Of a stretch of DNA of 29,615 nt, positions 7,533 through 15,578 are shown piece after piece. Both the position numbers and the translations under genes were made by a program. The DNA comes from a virus. Numbering within the stretch: position 1 is the stretch's first letter; every line of letters begins with the position of its first letter. A model generated the notes under the pieces. That model was not told the origin of the DNA. It saw only the letters and a program-made list of their open reading frames with translations, and did no database searches. The DNA is taken from positions 1-29,615 of the IMG/VR virus record IMGVR_UViG_3300042987_003139; one strand, written 5' to 3'.

Positions 7533-8527
7533 TCAACGCTTCCAGGTGCTTTGTACTTACCAACAGTATAGCCTGTGGATGTGTATTCGTCAACCACAGA
7601 GTTTATACCTTTTAGTTCGATATCATGTTTTATCTGTTCGCACTTGGTCATGTAATTACCTTTTGAGCAAACCTGACCGTCTCTGTATTCAAGTATTGGT
7701 AATATGTTAGAATTTTCAAAAGTTGTTTTACCAAAGTGGCACAACTTATTGCATTTCCATGATTTATTAAGAATGGGTTTTTTACACTTTTTAATAGTTT
7801 CAAATTTCTTTCTAAGAATATCTTCAGTATCTGGTAAGTCAGTTTTGTCAAAACATATACTGAATGCCCCACCATCATTAATAAAATTGATCGTAGCCAT
7901 TATATGATCATATTCAGGATACAACTTGCTCATTGCATAATGATATATTTTTAATTGTGGATCTTTATATAATTTGGCTAAAGTTTTTTCTTGCCCAGTT
8001 GCCCAATCTAATCTTCTTCCAGTTTTCCAATCCACCATTTCTAGTGTGGAATCATTAACCTTAGTAATAAGATCAATGGTTCCTTTTATGGCCAAATTTC
8101 CCTCTAATATTCCATCTTTAGTTTCATATTTATAGTAAGCCCATGGCTTATCGATCATAATATCAAAATGTTGCTCTGGTTGGACTATTTCTCTGGAGCG
8201 TGGATCAAACGCCCCATTGTGGTCTGTTATCGCTTTATGCACCCAGGCGTGGCAATCTTTATAATCTTTGATTTCCCACTCGTGGTGTTTAAACTGGGCG
8301 ATATAGTATTTGTATACTTTTTCAATTATAGTATTCAAATTATAAGATTTGACATTAATTGGTCCTAAAATATCATCAATATATTCTGGTTCATTATTTT
8401 GTTGTGATAATTTTATTCCGGCTAAAATTTCTAATACTTTATGACAAATAGTTCCTTTGTCAGCCTTTTTGTTTGATGGACTACGCCAGCCAAGCACATA
8501 CTCCAAAAAATATTGCTGTTCACACAT
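7529..8527 (-). CDS. Cas4/RecB-like PD-(D/E)XK nuclease with Fe-S cysteines
   Basis: This protein (332 residues from the ATG) shows a RecB/AddB/Cas4-type nuclease core: KGTIDLI, then EMVDWKTGRR (the acid and Lys of the PD-(D/E)XK motif), then QLKIY (the QxxxY motif). A Cys at the start of the first helix (CEQQYFLEYVLGW) and Cys residues near the C-terminus (WKCNKLC and a later VCSKG) fit the Cas4/AddB [4Fe-4S] arrangement. It likely resects DNA ends in phage recombination or host DNA breakdown. The ATG used here truncates the family's N-terminus: about 15 further codons upstream are open and match the conserved leader, so the true start is probably a non-ATG codon near 8572-8567. Confidence 0.88.
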   Translation of the reverse strand: MCEQQYFLEYVLGWRSPSNKKADKGTICHKVLEILAGIKLSQQNNEPEYIDDILGPINVKSYNLNTIIEKVYKYYIAQFKHHEWEIKDYKDCHAWVHKAITDHNGAFDPRSREIVQPEQHFDIMIDKPWAYYKYETKDGILEGNLAIKGTIDLITKVNDSTLEMVDWKTGRRLDWATGQEKTLAKLYKDPQLKIYHYAMSKLYPEYDHIMATINFINDGGAFSICFDKTDLPDTEDILRKKFETIKKCKKPILNKSWKCNKLCHFGKTTFENSNILPILEYRDGQVCSKGNYMTKCEQIKHDIELKGINSVVDEYTSTGYTVGKYKAPGSVE

Positions 8528-8565
8528 TGAATGTGTGCCATATGAACTGCTTCTAATATATGTAA

Positions 8566-8583
8566 TAATTATGATAGCACCTT
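8566..8583 (-). promoter_or_regulatory. Shine-Dalgarno with AUA/AUU start candidates for the nuclease
   Basis: On the minus strand AAGGTG (8583-8578) is followed by in-frame ATA (8572-8570, 5-nt spacing) and ATT (8569-8567, 8-nt spacing; also 8566-8564). An in-frame TAA at 8587-8585 closes the frame just upstream, and no ATG, GTG, TTG or CTG lies between it and the ATG at 8527. That ATG has no recognisable Shine-Dalgarno. Confidence 0.5.
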
Positions 8584-9186
8584 TTTATCTTTTAGAAAAT
8601 TATATATGATTTGATTTTGTTCGTCAATAGAAATATTACAATTATCAATGACAAGATCAAAATTATTCTCATTATAATTTATTGGATCTAATGCTGTTTC
8701 ACTAGCGTGTGTTGAGTCGAAAGGATTTCTTTTTAATTTAATTACTAATCCACCAGCTTTTTTGACAACATCAACCTCATTAGGAAATCTACAATCGGCT
8801 ATGATAGCTAATGGCGGCTGTTCTAAATTAATTTTATTTATTGTTGCACCGGCCCAAACATCGTGTTTCATTTTTCTGAATAAATCAGTTCCAACAAATT
8901 GCATAACTTCTCTGGCCGTTAATCGCTGGCCTTCCCACACAATGTCTGTAAGAGTATTTTTGTCGATATCCTCTCCATAACATTGTTCATATGTTAGTCC
9001 TAATATATTCATGCAAATATCCTTTTTTAAAGGGTCTGCAAAATTATATATTTTAGCAATATTAACATTATTTATTGTTTCAAATAGTCTTTTATATAGT
9101 TGATTATTGAATTTGGTTTTTACATATTCCGAACACGTTGTTTTTCCAGACTGTTTGCGTCCTGCAAATGCTATTATCTTGGTCAT
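8569..9186 (-). CDS. Deoxynucleoside monophosphate kinase
   Basis: This 205-residue P-loop kinase has its Walker A at residues 8-17 (AGRKQSGKTT) and a later IIADCRFPNEVDVVKKAGG segment typical of phage dNMP kinases related to T4 gene 1. FADPLKK after the first helix and GTDLFRKMKHDVWAG in the middle also fit that family. It phosphorylates dNMPs to dNDPs with ATP, feeding DNA synthesis alongside the ribonucleotide reductase and dCMP deaminase in this window. The ATG overlaps the primase stop. The stop lies within the probable leader of the nuclease gene that follows. Confidence 0.92.
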   Translation of the reverse strand: MTKIIAFAGRKQSGKTTCSEYVKTKFNNQLYKRLFETINNVNIAKIYNFADPLKKDICMNILGLTYEQCYGEDIDKNTLTDIVWEGQRLTAREVMQFVGTDLFRKMKHDVWAGATINKINLEQPPLAIIADCRFPNEVDVVKKAGGLVIKLKRNPFDSTHASETALDPINYNENNFDLVIDNCNISIDEQNQIIYNFLKDKKVLS

Positions 9187-10337
9187 ATAATGCTTTCTAT
9201 ATAATCATATATCTGAGTTTTGATTTCTTCTGGAGTCATTTCTCCAACATCATTTTTTGTTATTTGTGGAATAAATACTCTATAAGTATTTTGACACTTA
9301 CTTTTAATCTGTTCGGATGCTTTCTTGCCAGCATCATCATTATCTGTAAGTATGATAAGATTCATACAGCCAGAAGAATCTAATAAAATCTTTTGTCTAT
9401 CACTTAGCGAAGAACCAAATATAGCAACACTATTGTGTATTCCGTTTTCTTCTAAACGCCATACGTTGCCAGGACTTTCAACTATTATTGCTGTGTGTGT
9501 TTTAAGTATATGGTCTTTAGCAAACCAAAAGTTGTATAAATAATTTTGACTCTTGAAATCTGCGCTATGTTTCCATTTTGAGAATATCCATCGCTTATCC
9601 TCTTCTGGACAATCTTTACTATTATCATGATAAGATGAACACTTTGCACATTTTTCAAAAATACTTCGCCCAGTACATCCTACCATATACTTATAATCGT
9701 TGTCATATATAGGAACAACAACTCTATTATACATAGGTTTATCAGGATTCGAACATAATCCAACATCATATTTATTTAAAATATCTGATGTATAATTTCT
9801 ATCAATATAATATTGTGCGGGTATTTGGATGCTTCTAACGATTTGATGTCGGCTGATTTTTTGTACAACATCTTGTTCTGGTTTATTAATATAATTAACT
9901 AGATTAGCAAAGTTCTTTTTATCTCTATCAACTCTAGATATTTTGATCTTACTAAAGTCCTTTTTTAAGAACTTGGTAGCATAATCTAGAGCTTCTTGAA
10001 AAGAACATCCTTGATCGCCATCTTTTGTCCAACCATATTTTCTATTAGAAATGATTCCTCTAATAAAACCAATTATAGATGGCTTAAAAATCTTTTCACA
10101 ATTATGTGTGCGACATACCCAGTTGCCTCTATAATTTTCGCCTTCTGGATATATATTTAATGCTCCAAAGTTATCTCCATCATGAATGGGACAACTCATG
10201 TTTATTAACTTATAGTTCATTTTATATTCAAGCTCAAAACTATCTAGCAATTGTTCTATGTTATCACATAGTTCATCGCAGACTATTTTCAGCTTATCTT
10301 GATCAAACGAACGGTATTTCTTCATCGTTGTGTTCAT
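9183..10337 (-). CDS. TOPRIM DNA primase with extra zinc ribbon
   Basis: This is a 384-residue DnaG/T7-type primase. The N-terminal zinc-binding domain uses C49, H52, C75 and C80 (CPIH, then CRTHNC). The TOPRIM core contains E287 in AIIVESPGNVWRLEE and the D332-x-D334 pair in TDNDDAG. A further cluster, C230, C233 and C243 in EKCAKCSSYHDNSKDCP, sits inside the catalytic half and is not part of the standard DnaG core. It would lay down RNA primers for the polymerase here, working with the DnaB helicase encoded just upstream and overlapping by about 35 bases. I chose the ATG at 10337; a TTG one codon upstream and an ATG at 10325 are alternatives. There is no separate helicase domain. Confidence 0.9.
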   Translation of the reverse strand: MNTTMKKYRSFDQDKLKIVCDELCDNIEQLLDSFELEYKMNYKLINMSCPIHDGDNFGALNIYPEGENYRGNWVCRTHNCEKIFKPSIIGFIRGIISNRKYGWTKDGDQGCSFQEALDYATKFLKKDFSKIKISRVDRDKKNFANLVNYINKPEQDVVQKISRHQIVRSIQIPAQYYIDRNYTSDILNKYDVGLCSNPDKPMYNRVVVPIYDNDYKYMVGCTGRSIFEKCAKCSSYHDNSKDCPEEDKRWIFSKWKHSADFKSQNYLYNFWFAKDHILKTHTAIIVESPGNVWRLEENGIHNSVAIFGSSLSDRQKILLDSSGCMNLIILTDNDDAGKKASEQIKSKCQNTYRVFIPQITKNDVGEMTPEEIKTQIYDYIESII

Positions 10338-11757
10338 CAACTATAAATCCTTCATCACTATTATTATGGTTTAAAAGTTCCAATCTGGTTTTACCTTCTG
10401 TAATTTTGGCACACCAACCTTTCATGTGACAATTAATATAATCATTGTCATCTAGTCCTCCACCGTGGCGACTTACTAATGGTAATAATTTACGATTACC
10501 GTTTTTAGATCCATCTTCTGCTATTTCCTCGTCTGTTTTACGTTTAAAAATAGTGAAATTACTACATAACCATATGATTCTATCCGATCCGCTTGCTGTG
10601 TCTGTACTTTCTTTAGTGATACCATCACGATTTAATTGGACAAAAGCCAGTATTGGAATTTGATATCTAACAGCAAAATTGTGTAATGCTGTCATCATGA
10701 ATCCTAATACCTGATATTCTTTCATATCTTGACTAATGCCAGTACTATCCATAAGCTTAATATAGTCATATACTATCAAACAAGGCTTGGCTGTTCCATC
10801 ATCATTAAGTCCTACTTCTTTAACTAACCATCTTCTCATTAGCGCTAATTGTTCTTCAAAAGATTTACCAGCTATAGTTTTATAAAACAGTGGGGTCTCT
10901 TTTAGATCTGATGAGGCTTTATGTAGTTTTTCATTTTGATCTGGTAAACTTGCAAATTTACCAGTTTCTATAGACGATATTTCTGTTTCTGTCATCATAG
11001 CCAAAACTCTATTAAGATGGTCCTTAACATTCATTTCAGTATCCATATTCAACACTGGAATTTTATGTTTATTAGCTATATGAAATCCTATATTATCTGC
11101 TAATAAGGTTTTTCCCGTCTTGGGTCTTGCGGCAATAACATTAACCGTTCCTTTTCTGAAGCCTCCACCAATTGCTTGGTCATAAACCGGGAAGCCTGTA
11201 GGAATACCAACTTGATCAATAGGGTTATTTACAAGATCATCCAAATAAGCATCAACATCTTTGCCAATATGAATAGGATTATTATCTGTATCATTTAATA
11301 GAGAGGAGAAGTTAAAAACAGTATCTTCTGCAATCCCCAATATGGATGTTATAGACTCACTACCATTAATTTCTAATAATTTATCTTGTGCTAATTCTAA
11401 TTGAGTGCGTAGTAATCTGGCTATTTCTAGCTTGCGAATTTTTGCTGCAAATTTTCTAACATTTTCAAGACTTACTGGAAAATCTATAATGGCCTTTAGA
11501 TGTTGTGCTTCTTCTTTTTTGGATAATAAATGTGAGACAGAGAGTTCCTGTGCCACAGAATAGATAGAAGCAATATCTATCTTTGGTTTGTTCTCATTCT
11601 CACACAATCTTTTTAAGCATTTAAAGATTATGGAATTGCTATCAATACTAAATGTAGACTCTTGAATTATATCGGCAATATCTAAATACGCCTCTTCACC
11701 ATAAATACATATTCCGGCTAGGACTGCTCTTTCAGATGCTGGATCACACAAAATCAT
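10303..11757 (-). CDS. dnaB: DnaB-type replicative DNA helicase
   Basis: This 484-residue protein has the two-domain DnaB layout. An N-terminal helical domain begins DPASERAVLAGICIYGEEAYLDI (shown to about residue 27), and a RecA-like ATPase domain starts near residue 185 with IPTGFPVYDQAIGGGFRKG. The Walker A is at about 210-217 (ARPKTGKT), the Walker B at CLIVYDYIKLMD, and FVQLNRDG provides the sensor-like Gln. It unwinds DNA at the fork as a hexamer and is expected to partner with the downstream, overlapping primase gene. No separate helicase loader is recognisable nearby, although the two unknown genes immediately upstream are candidates by position. Confidence 0.94.
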   Translation of the reverse strand: MILCDPASERAVLAGICIYGEEAYLDIADIIQESTFSIDSNSIIFKCLKRLCENENKPKIDIASIYSVAQELSVSHLLSKKEEAQHLKAIIDFPVSLENVRKFAAKIRKLEIARLLRTQLELAQDKLLEINGSESITSILGIAEDTVFNFSSLLNDTDNNPIHIGKDVDAYLDDLVNNPIDQVGIPTGFPVYDQAIGGGFRKGTVNVIAARPKTGKTLLADNIGFHIANKHKIPVLNMDTEMNVKDHLNRVLAMMTETEISSIETGKFASLPDQNEKLHKASSDLKETPLFYKTIAGKSFEEQLALMRRWLVKEVGLNDDGTAKPCLIVYDYIKLMDSTGISQDMKEYQVLGFMMTALHNFAVRYQIPILAFVQLNRDGITKESTDTASGSDRIIWLCSNFTIFKRKTDEEIAEDGSKNGNRKLLPLVSRHGGGLDDNDYINCHMKGWCAKITEGKTRLELLNHNNSDEGFIVDEHNDEEIPFV

Positions 11758-11763
11758 AATTTT

Positions 11764-12189
11764 TCAACCTGGGGATGCTGCACACTTATTACATTTATAT
11801 CTGTTCTTTGAATCGAGCAAGGCGGGATTTACTGTGTCGTTTTTACCGCATACTCGACATACAACATCCACTTCCTGATATGTTCTATTTCTTTGAGTTG
11901 GTGGAAATTTTCTTAGCTTACGATCAATTTCTATATCTTCCTGATGCATAGATGATTCACGCATCGAGAGAAATTTATTAGGGATCTTTTCTCTAGACTT
12001 TACAGATATTTTTTTAGAATTAGTTTTAATTGATGAGACTTTTACTGGCTGATTATCAAAATCTTCCTCAGCACCATTGTCCGCTACTTCTTGATTTGTT
12101 GATTCATTATCTTGTGCTGGTTCGGATTTTTCTACTAATTTTTGTAACAAAGTTAATAGTTGTTTAAAATCATTAGGATCAATTTCCAT
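11764..12189 (-). CDS. Unknown protein with C-terminal zinc ribbon
   Basis: This 141-residue protein has a short helix at residues 5-25, a long acidic and then basic low-complexity middle (about 25-85), and a C-terminal treble-clef-like zinc ribbon made of VCRVCGK and YKCNKC. The layout, a short interaction helix plus flexible linker plus Zn ribbon, suggests a DNA- or protein-binding adaptor rather than an enzyme. It lies directly upstream of the DnaB gene and overlaps the end of the preceding gene, so a role at the fork such as helicase loading is conceivable. I have no family-level recognition. Confidence 0.78.
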   Translation of the reverse strand: MEIDPNDFKQLLTLLQKLVEKSEPAQDNESTNQEVADNGAEEDFDNQPVKVSSIKTNSKKISVKSREKIPNKFLSMRESSMHQEDIEIDRKLRKFPPTQRNRTYQEVDVVCRVCGKNDTVNPALLDSKNRYKCNKCAASPG

Positions 12190-12667
12190 TTTTCACCTTA
12201 TTTTTTTGTATGGATAATATAATATCTGATAGGTTTTTTATTCCATTAGCAAGATAATTTAATCTATCGCTTCTTTGTTTAGCATATTTTTTTATGTTGT
12301 TTAGAGCATTAGCCTTTTCATTATGCTTAATAGCCTGATATGCTTTTTCCACATATCCATATCCTTTATAATTATTGATATCATCAGCTATGCACTCTTT
12401 AATATTTTCGTCGGCCCAGTTGTATCTGGCAACTTCTCTATTTACAGTTCTTTGTAAATGAAAAGCAAATTGGCCAAGTCTGTATGCTATTTGACCGCAA
12501 TCTTCTGGAGTTAATTTTTCCAATTCATCACGACTCATTACTAAATATTTATTCAATTCTTCAGAGTTTAAAGCATCAGACACATAACCAGATAATCCTG
12601 AATTATTTTCGTATTCATCTAAAATGGTATCCCAATGATTCAACTCGTCTTTGGCTGACTTATTCAT
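12179..12667 (-). CDS. Helical protein, possible UvsY-like recombination mediator
   Basis: This 162-residue, almost entirely alpha-helical protein is rich in charged residues and Asn. Core segments are CGQIAYRLGQFAFHLQRTVN, a mid helix with AYQAIKHNEKANALNNIKKYAKQ, and a final helix YLANGIKNLSDIILSIQKNK. Its size, helical architecture and long terminal helix resemble T4 UvsY-type mediators that load the phage RecA/UvsX onto SSB-coated DNA. The position two genes downstream of recA supports this. There is no diagnostic motif, so the assignment rests on architecture and neighbourhood only. Confidence 0.75.
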   Translation of the reverse strand: MNKSAKDELNHWDTILDEYENNSGLSGYVSDALNSEELNKYLVMSRDELEKLTPEDCGQIAYRLGQFAFHLQRTVNREVARYNWADENIKECIADDINNYKGYGYVEKAYQAIKHNEKANALNNIKKYAKQRSDRLNYLANGIKNLSDIILSIQKNKVKNGN

Positions 12668-13067
12668 TAATTAACCTTTCTTCCCATTCTGTTGTTTTTT
12701 CATCATAAGGCAACACCACATATCTAATACCATTATTACTGCACCATTCAGCTTTTTCTCTATCTCTTTTCTGAGATTTTAAAAATCCTAATATATTATT
12801 ATGATAAAATTGCACAAACTTATAGTGTTGTTCTCCATGAACTTCAACACACATTTTTTTCAGAGGTAGATAAAAATCTAAATATAATGTTTCTGATTTC
12901 CTTAATGGTATTGGAACTTCTTCAAGTAATTGTAGGGTTGGAAATACTGTGCTTAATAATTCTCTAGCCTGTAGATGCAGACTTGATCTATTATTAATTT
13001 TACCCTTCGCCATATTACCTGTTAAATGCCAATTATGACTATTCCCATCAAGATCTTTTATTTGCAT
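12660..13067 (-). CDS. Vsr-like PD-(D/E)XK endonuclease
   Basis: This 135-residue protein contains a compact restriction-endonuclease-like core: LYLDFYLPLKKMCVEVHGEQHY, with the Asp of the strand, then E-x-H and GEQHY, followed by a helix with QKRDREKAEWCSNNGIRY and a final VVLPYDE strand. This is the Vsr/very-short-patch-type fold, also seen in phage-encoded stand-alone nucleases. It overlaps the end of recA by 10 bases and is followed by the UvsY-like gene, so a recombination or repair role such as nicking or flap processing is more likely than homing. Its specificity cannot be read from sequence. Confidence 0.82.
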   Translation of the reverse strand: MQIKDLDGNSHNWHLTGNMAKGKINNRSSLHLQARELLSTVFPTLQLLEEVPIPLRKSETLYLDFYLPLKKMCVEVHGEQHYKFVQFYHNNILGFLKSQKRDREKAEWCSNNGIRYVVLPYDEKTTEWEERLINE

Positions 13068-14077
13068 TTGATTCCCATAGTCTCCTTAATAGAAGACACT
13101 AAATCCTCATAAGCTTTTGGATTTTCAAGTAGATACTGTCGTACTTTTTCTGTGCCTTGAAATTTTGGCTTATCTTCAATAGCGGTAAGAGTATACCAAG
13201 CACCACCTTTATGAATTAAACCTATATCAGAGGCTAAACAAATAGCTTCCATATATTTATCAATACCTTGACCATATCTAATATAACTAGTAATTTGTCC
13301 ACCAGGAGGGCCAAGAGACGAACAAACAACTTGCCATTCAATTTCTTGACCTATCTGATTACTATCAGCACTTAAAACCCACGGCTTAAAAGTTTTTGCC
13401 CTTATCTTAATATCTGTTTGATAAGCAATTGCTTGTCCGCTTTTTTCTTTAAATTCTGCACCATATCCCGTGGGGTTACCCATTAAATGCGTAATACCAA
13501 TCACTATGTTTTTGTTAACGGGAATAACATTAGCAACTTTTCTACAAAATTTTGCCAACAATTTAGCCCCATCTGCTCTTTGCATTTTATCCATATCGCT
13601 TGTTATTTCAGCTTCTGTACATAGTGCAGAATACGAATCGATAATCATCACACTTCCTGGAACTTCATTAATAATTTTTTCAGCAATCTGTAGATATTCT
13701 TCTGCATGTAATATTTTCCCTTGTTGACTACCTATTACATGAAAACGAGACAGATCAAGTCCTGGTATTCCTTCTAAGTCTCTTTTTTTCAATCTACCTT
13801 CGATGTTTAGGTAATACACTTCTCGTGGTGACTTTAATGCCCCCTGATATTCTGGTCGTTGTGCAGTTGCCGCAAAATCCAAAGATGTTGTGGTTTTGCC
13901 GCATTTGGGCTGACCAGTTAGTACAACAAAACTACCTTCTGGAACACCACCATTTAAAACAATATCTAGTGATGGACTAAGCGGTATTGTTAAAACCTTT
14001 TTATCCACAATAGAATTTCCGGATAATATTATGTCTTCTCCGAATGTTTTGGCCACATCTTCTTTAATGCTACTCAT
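13058..14077 (-). CDS. recA: RecA/UvsX-type recombinase
   Basis: This 339-residue recombinase has its Walker A at residues 55-62 (GQPKCGKT). The catalytic-Glu region is YLNIEGRL at about 90-97, the Walker B is VMIIDSYSAL with D148, and a loop-2 segment follows THLMGNPTGYGAEFKEKSGQ. The closing region GIDKYMEAICLASDIGLIH matches RecA's C-terminal core. It forms filaments on ssDNA for strand exchange, probably driving recombination-dependent replication. It is slightly shorter than E. coli RecA (353) and has a divergent N-terminus. The gene overlaps its upstream and downstream neighbours. Confidence 0.93.
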   Translation of the reverse strand: MSSIKEDVAKTFGEDIILSGNSIVDKKVLTIPLSPSLDIVLNGGVPEGSFVVLTGQPKCGKTTTSLDFAATAQRPEYQGALKSPREVYYLNIEGRLKKRDLEGIPGLDLSRFHVIGSQQGKILHAEEYLQIAEKIINEVPGSVMIIDSYSALCTEAEITSDMDKMQRADGAKLLAKFCRKVANVIPVNKNIVIGITHLMGNPTGYGAEFKEKSGQAIAYQTDIKIRAKTFKPWVLSADSNQIGQEIEWQVVCSSLGPPGGQITSYIRYGQGIDKYMEAICLASDIGLIHKGGAWYTLTAIEDKPKFQGTEKVRQYLLENPKAYEDLVSSIKETMGIKCK

Positions 14078-14489
14078 TATCTAATTCCTTTAATTTTGAT
14101 AGAATGCTTTTTTTGGTTTGTGTATTGGAAAATGTTTTTTCAACTTTTCTGTCTGGATTAAGAGAAAAATTAGTATTCTGTGATTCCAAAATTTTCGCCT
14201 GTTCCTCTATAATAGCTATTAGGTGAGGCGCTCGTAAGGAATAGATTTTTTTGGCTTTATCGCTTTTGAGAGCTTTTACAATAGCTTCTGGATCATATTG
14301 CTTAACAAGCTTATTAGCAGATGCTATCTGATTTCTGTAATAAGAAGCCCACTTTTTACTTACCCAAAATCTATAATGTAAATCTTCTTTCTGTTGTTTC
14401 GCTTTATTTTCACAGATAATTTCTGTTATATATTGAGCAGCAGAAACAGATTTTCCATTAGAATACCTGGATGGATATTTATCAGCCAT
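14070..14489 (-). CDS. Unknown 139-residue protein upstream of recA
   Basis: A basic, helical protein with an aromatic-rich middle (LHYRFWVSKKWASYYRNQ), then a helix pattern (ANKLVKQYDPEAIVKALK) and a polar tail. I do not recognise the family. It ends with TAG, one of the TAG stops showing that this genome uses the standard stops. It overlaps recA by 8 bases at its 3' end and the HTH gene at its 5' end, so it belongs to the recombination operon. A small nucleic-acid-binding protein is a reasonable guess from charge alone. Confidence 0.75.
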   Translation of the reverse strand: MADKYPSRYSNGKSVSAAQYITEIICENKAKQQKEDLHYRFWVSKKWASYYRNQIASANKLVKQYDPEAIVKALKSDKAKKIYSLRAPHLIAIIEEQAKILESQNTNFSLNPDRKVEKTFSNTQTKKSILSKLKELDNE

Positions 14490-14823
14490 TTGGTCTATAG
14501 ATATTTTTATTATTGTTTCGTGTTGAAATGCGTTTACGAGCCTCGTCCACTTGTTGTGATGCGGCCTCTGTCATTATAGCAACAGAATTAGTTTTTTTAA
14601 CTGCTGTTTCGTTGATTAATAAACTTTTTGGTTTTTTCTTTGTGCCAACTGGTTCAGAACCACTAGGAACAATATTGTCTTTGTTTATGTGCTGGTTTTT
14701 CTCTAAAATATTCTGAATACTGTTTTCTGGTAGTTTTAATTCTTTAGATATTGATGCAATATCAAACCCTTGATATGATAACCATTGTATTGCGTATTTT
14801 TCAACTTTGGAAGTTCTAGGCAT
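14482..14823 (-). CDS. Small helix-turn-helix protein
   Basis: This 113-residue protein has a likely helix-turn-helix at about residues 8-40 (WLSYQGFDIASISKELKLP, then NSIQNILE), typical of the sigma-region-4/Trp-repressor-like fold. A disordered Lys/Ser/Asn-rich tail follows. It may be a transcriptional regulator or a DNA-targeting subunit. I chose the ATG at 14823, which overlaps the upstream stop as TGATG and has a purine-rich GAGAGGGTGAG leader. A GTG one codon upstream is also possible. Confidence 0.75.
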   Translation of the reverse strand: MPRTSKVEKYAIQWLSYQGFDIASISKELKLPENSIQNILEKNQHINKDNIVPSGSEPVGTKKKPKSLLINETAVKKTNSVAIMTEAASQQVDEARKRISTRNNNKNIYRPNG

Positions 14824-15203
14824 CACTCACCCTCTCTTTCTGCATTATGTAGCCATGCTGTATTTTTAGTCTTAAGAAAATTTGTATATAGCTCAAATAC
14901 TTGTGGATTTACATTCTTAAATCTATTTTCACTTCTAACAGTATTATCTAAAAAGCTCTTTGTTTTGTCTAGACCGTATACTGATGTTGGATCATATAAT
15001 TTATTACTTAATGATAATCTTATACAATATCTTACAGTATTATCATCTCTAATAATCTTTTTAGCATAGACCTTATCTGATTCTTGATTTAATCGTGGTA
15101 GTTGATTATCATCAAAAAAATCTTCACTACCTGATATAGTATAATATTCAGTTGATCCTACGGCCTTAACATTGGTTGGTTTGGAAAAAATAAAATCATT
15201 CAT
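14823..15203 (-). CDS. Unknown 126-residue protein
   Basis: An acidic-to-neutral protein with an N-terminal stretch (SGSEDFFDDNQLPRLNQ), a central beta-looking region (VYAKKIIRDDNTVRYCIRLS) and a helical C-terminus (VFELYTNFLKTKNTAWLHN). No recognisable domain. It overlaps neighbours by ATGA and TGATG junctions and so is part of the operon running from the HNH nuclease towards recA. The regular codon composition and placement support a real gene. Confidence 0.72.
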   Translation of the reverse strand: MNDFIFSKPTNVKAVGSTEYYTISGSEDFFDDNQLPRLNQESDKVYAKKIIRDDNTVRYCIRLSLSNKLYDPTSVYGLDKTKSFLDNTVRSENRFKNVNPQVFELYTNFLKTKNTAWLHNAEREGE

Positions 15204-15382
15204 TTTAATCCTCTTCTTTTCTTTTTGGTTTTACCATCAGTCCAAACTGGTTTTGGTGGTTTCTTTTTATATGACATACCCTTTGGTAATTCTTTAGTTT
15301 CTAGTTTATCGTCTTTGTAAGAATTATGCTTAATATATAATTCTTGTTTTTGGTCGGTACTCATGCGTTCAGTGTTTCTCAT
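15200..15382 (-). CDS. Small Lys-rich basic protein
   Basis: This 60-residue protein starts at the ATG at 15382; a TTG two codons upstream and an ATG at 15365 are alternatives. The C-terminal half is strongly basic (SYKKKPPKPVW, then GKTKKKRRGLK), suggesting nucleic-acid binding. It overlaps the end of the FmdB-like zinc-ribbon gene by 14 bases and the next gene by ATGA. The family is unknown. Confidence 0.6.
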   Translation of the reverse strand: MRNTERMSTDQKQELYIKHNSYKDDKLETKELPKGMSYKKKPPKPVWTDGKTKKKRRGLK

Positions 15383-15578
15383 TGCCAAGTCGCCCAGTGT
15401 TTTCGCTATCAGCTTTTTTAACAGAAGGGCATATGCTGATTAAGTCTGTTTCATAATCTCTTTCGGTTTTTGACGATTTGCAATGAATGCATTGTGGATT
15501 AGATTCATAGCTAGAGATATTGAAAAATAGTTCAAATCTCTGATCGCAACGACCGCAATAGTAAGAATAAGTTGGCAT
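15369..15578 (-). CDS. FmdB-like zinc-ribbon protein
   Basis: This 69-residue protein begins MPTYSYYCGRCDQRFELF and has a second pair CIHCKSSK, the CxxC-CxxC pattern of the FmdB/Zn-ribbon_8 family with its standard MPTYxYxC start. These small zinc ribbons are annotated as putative regulators, but the molecular role is unclear. The start overlaps the HNH nuclease stop (TAATG). Confidence 0.85.
   Translation of the reverse strand: MPTYSYYCGRCDQRFELFFNISSYESNPQCIHCKSSKTERDYETDLISICPSVKKADSENTGRLGNEKH

Noticed and set aside
7648-7878. 76-residue minus-strand frame inside the nuclease gene
   Set aside because: It lies within a well-supported nuclease coding region in another frame and has no ribosome site or recognisable motif.
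14070-14489. Recoded TAG stop codons
   Set aside because: This gene ends with TAG at a sensible place and all major genes are full length under the standard code.
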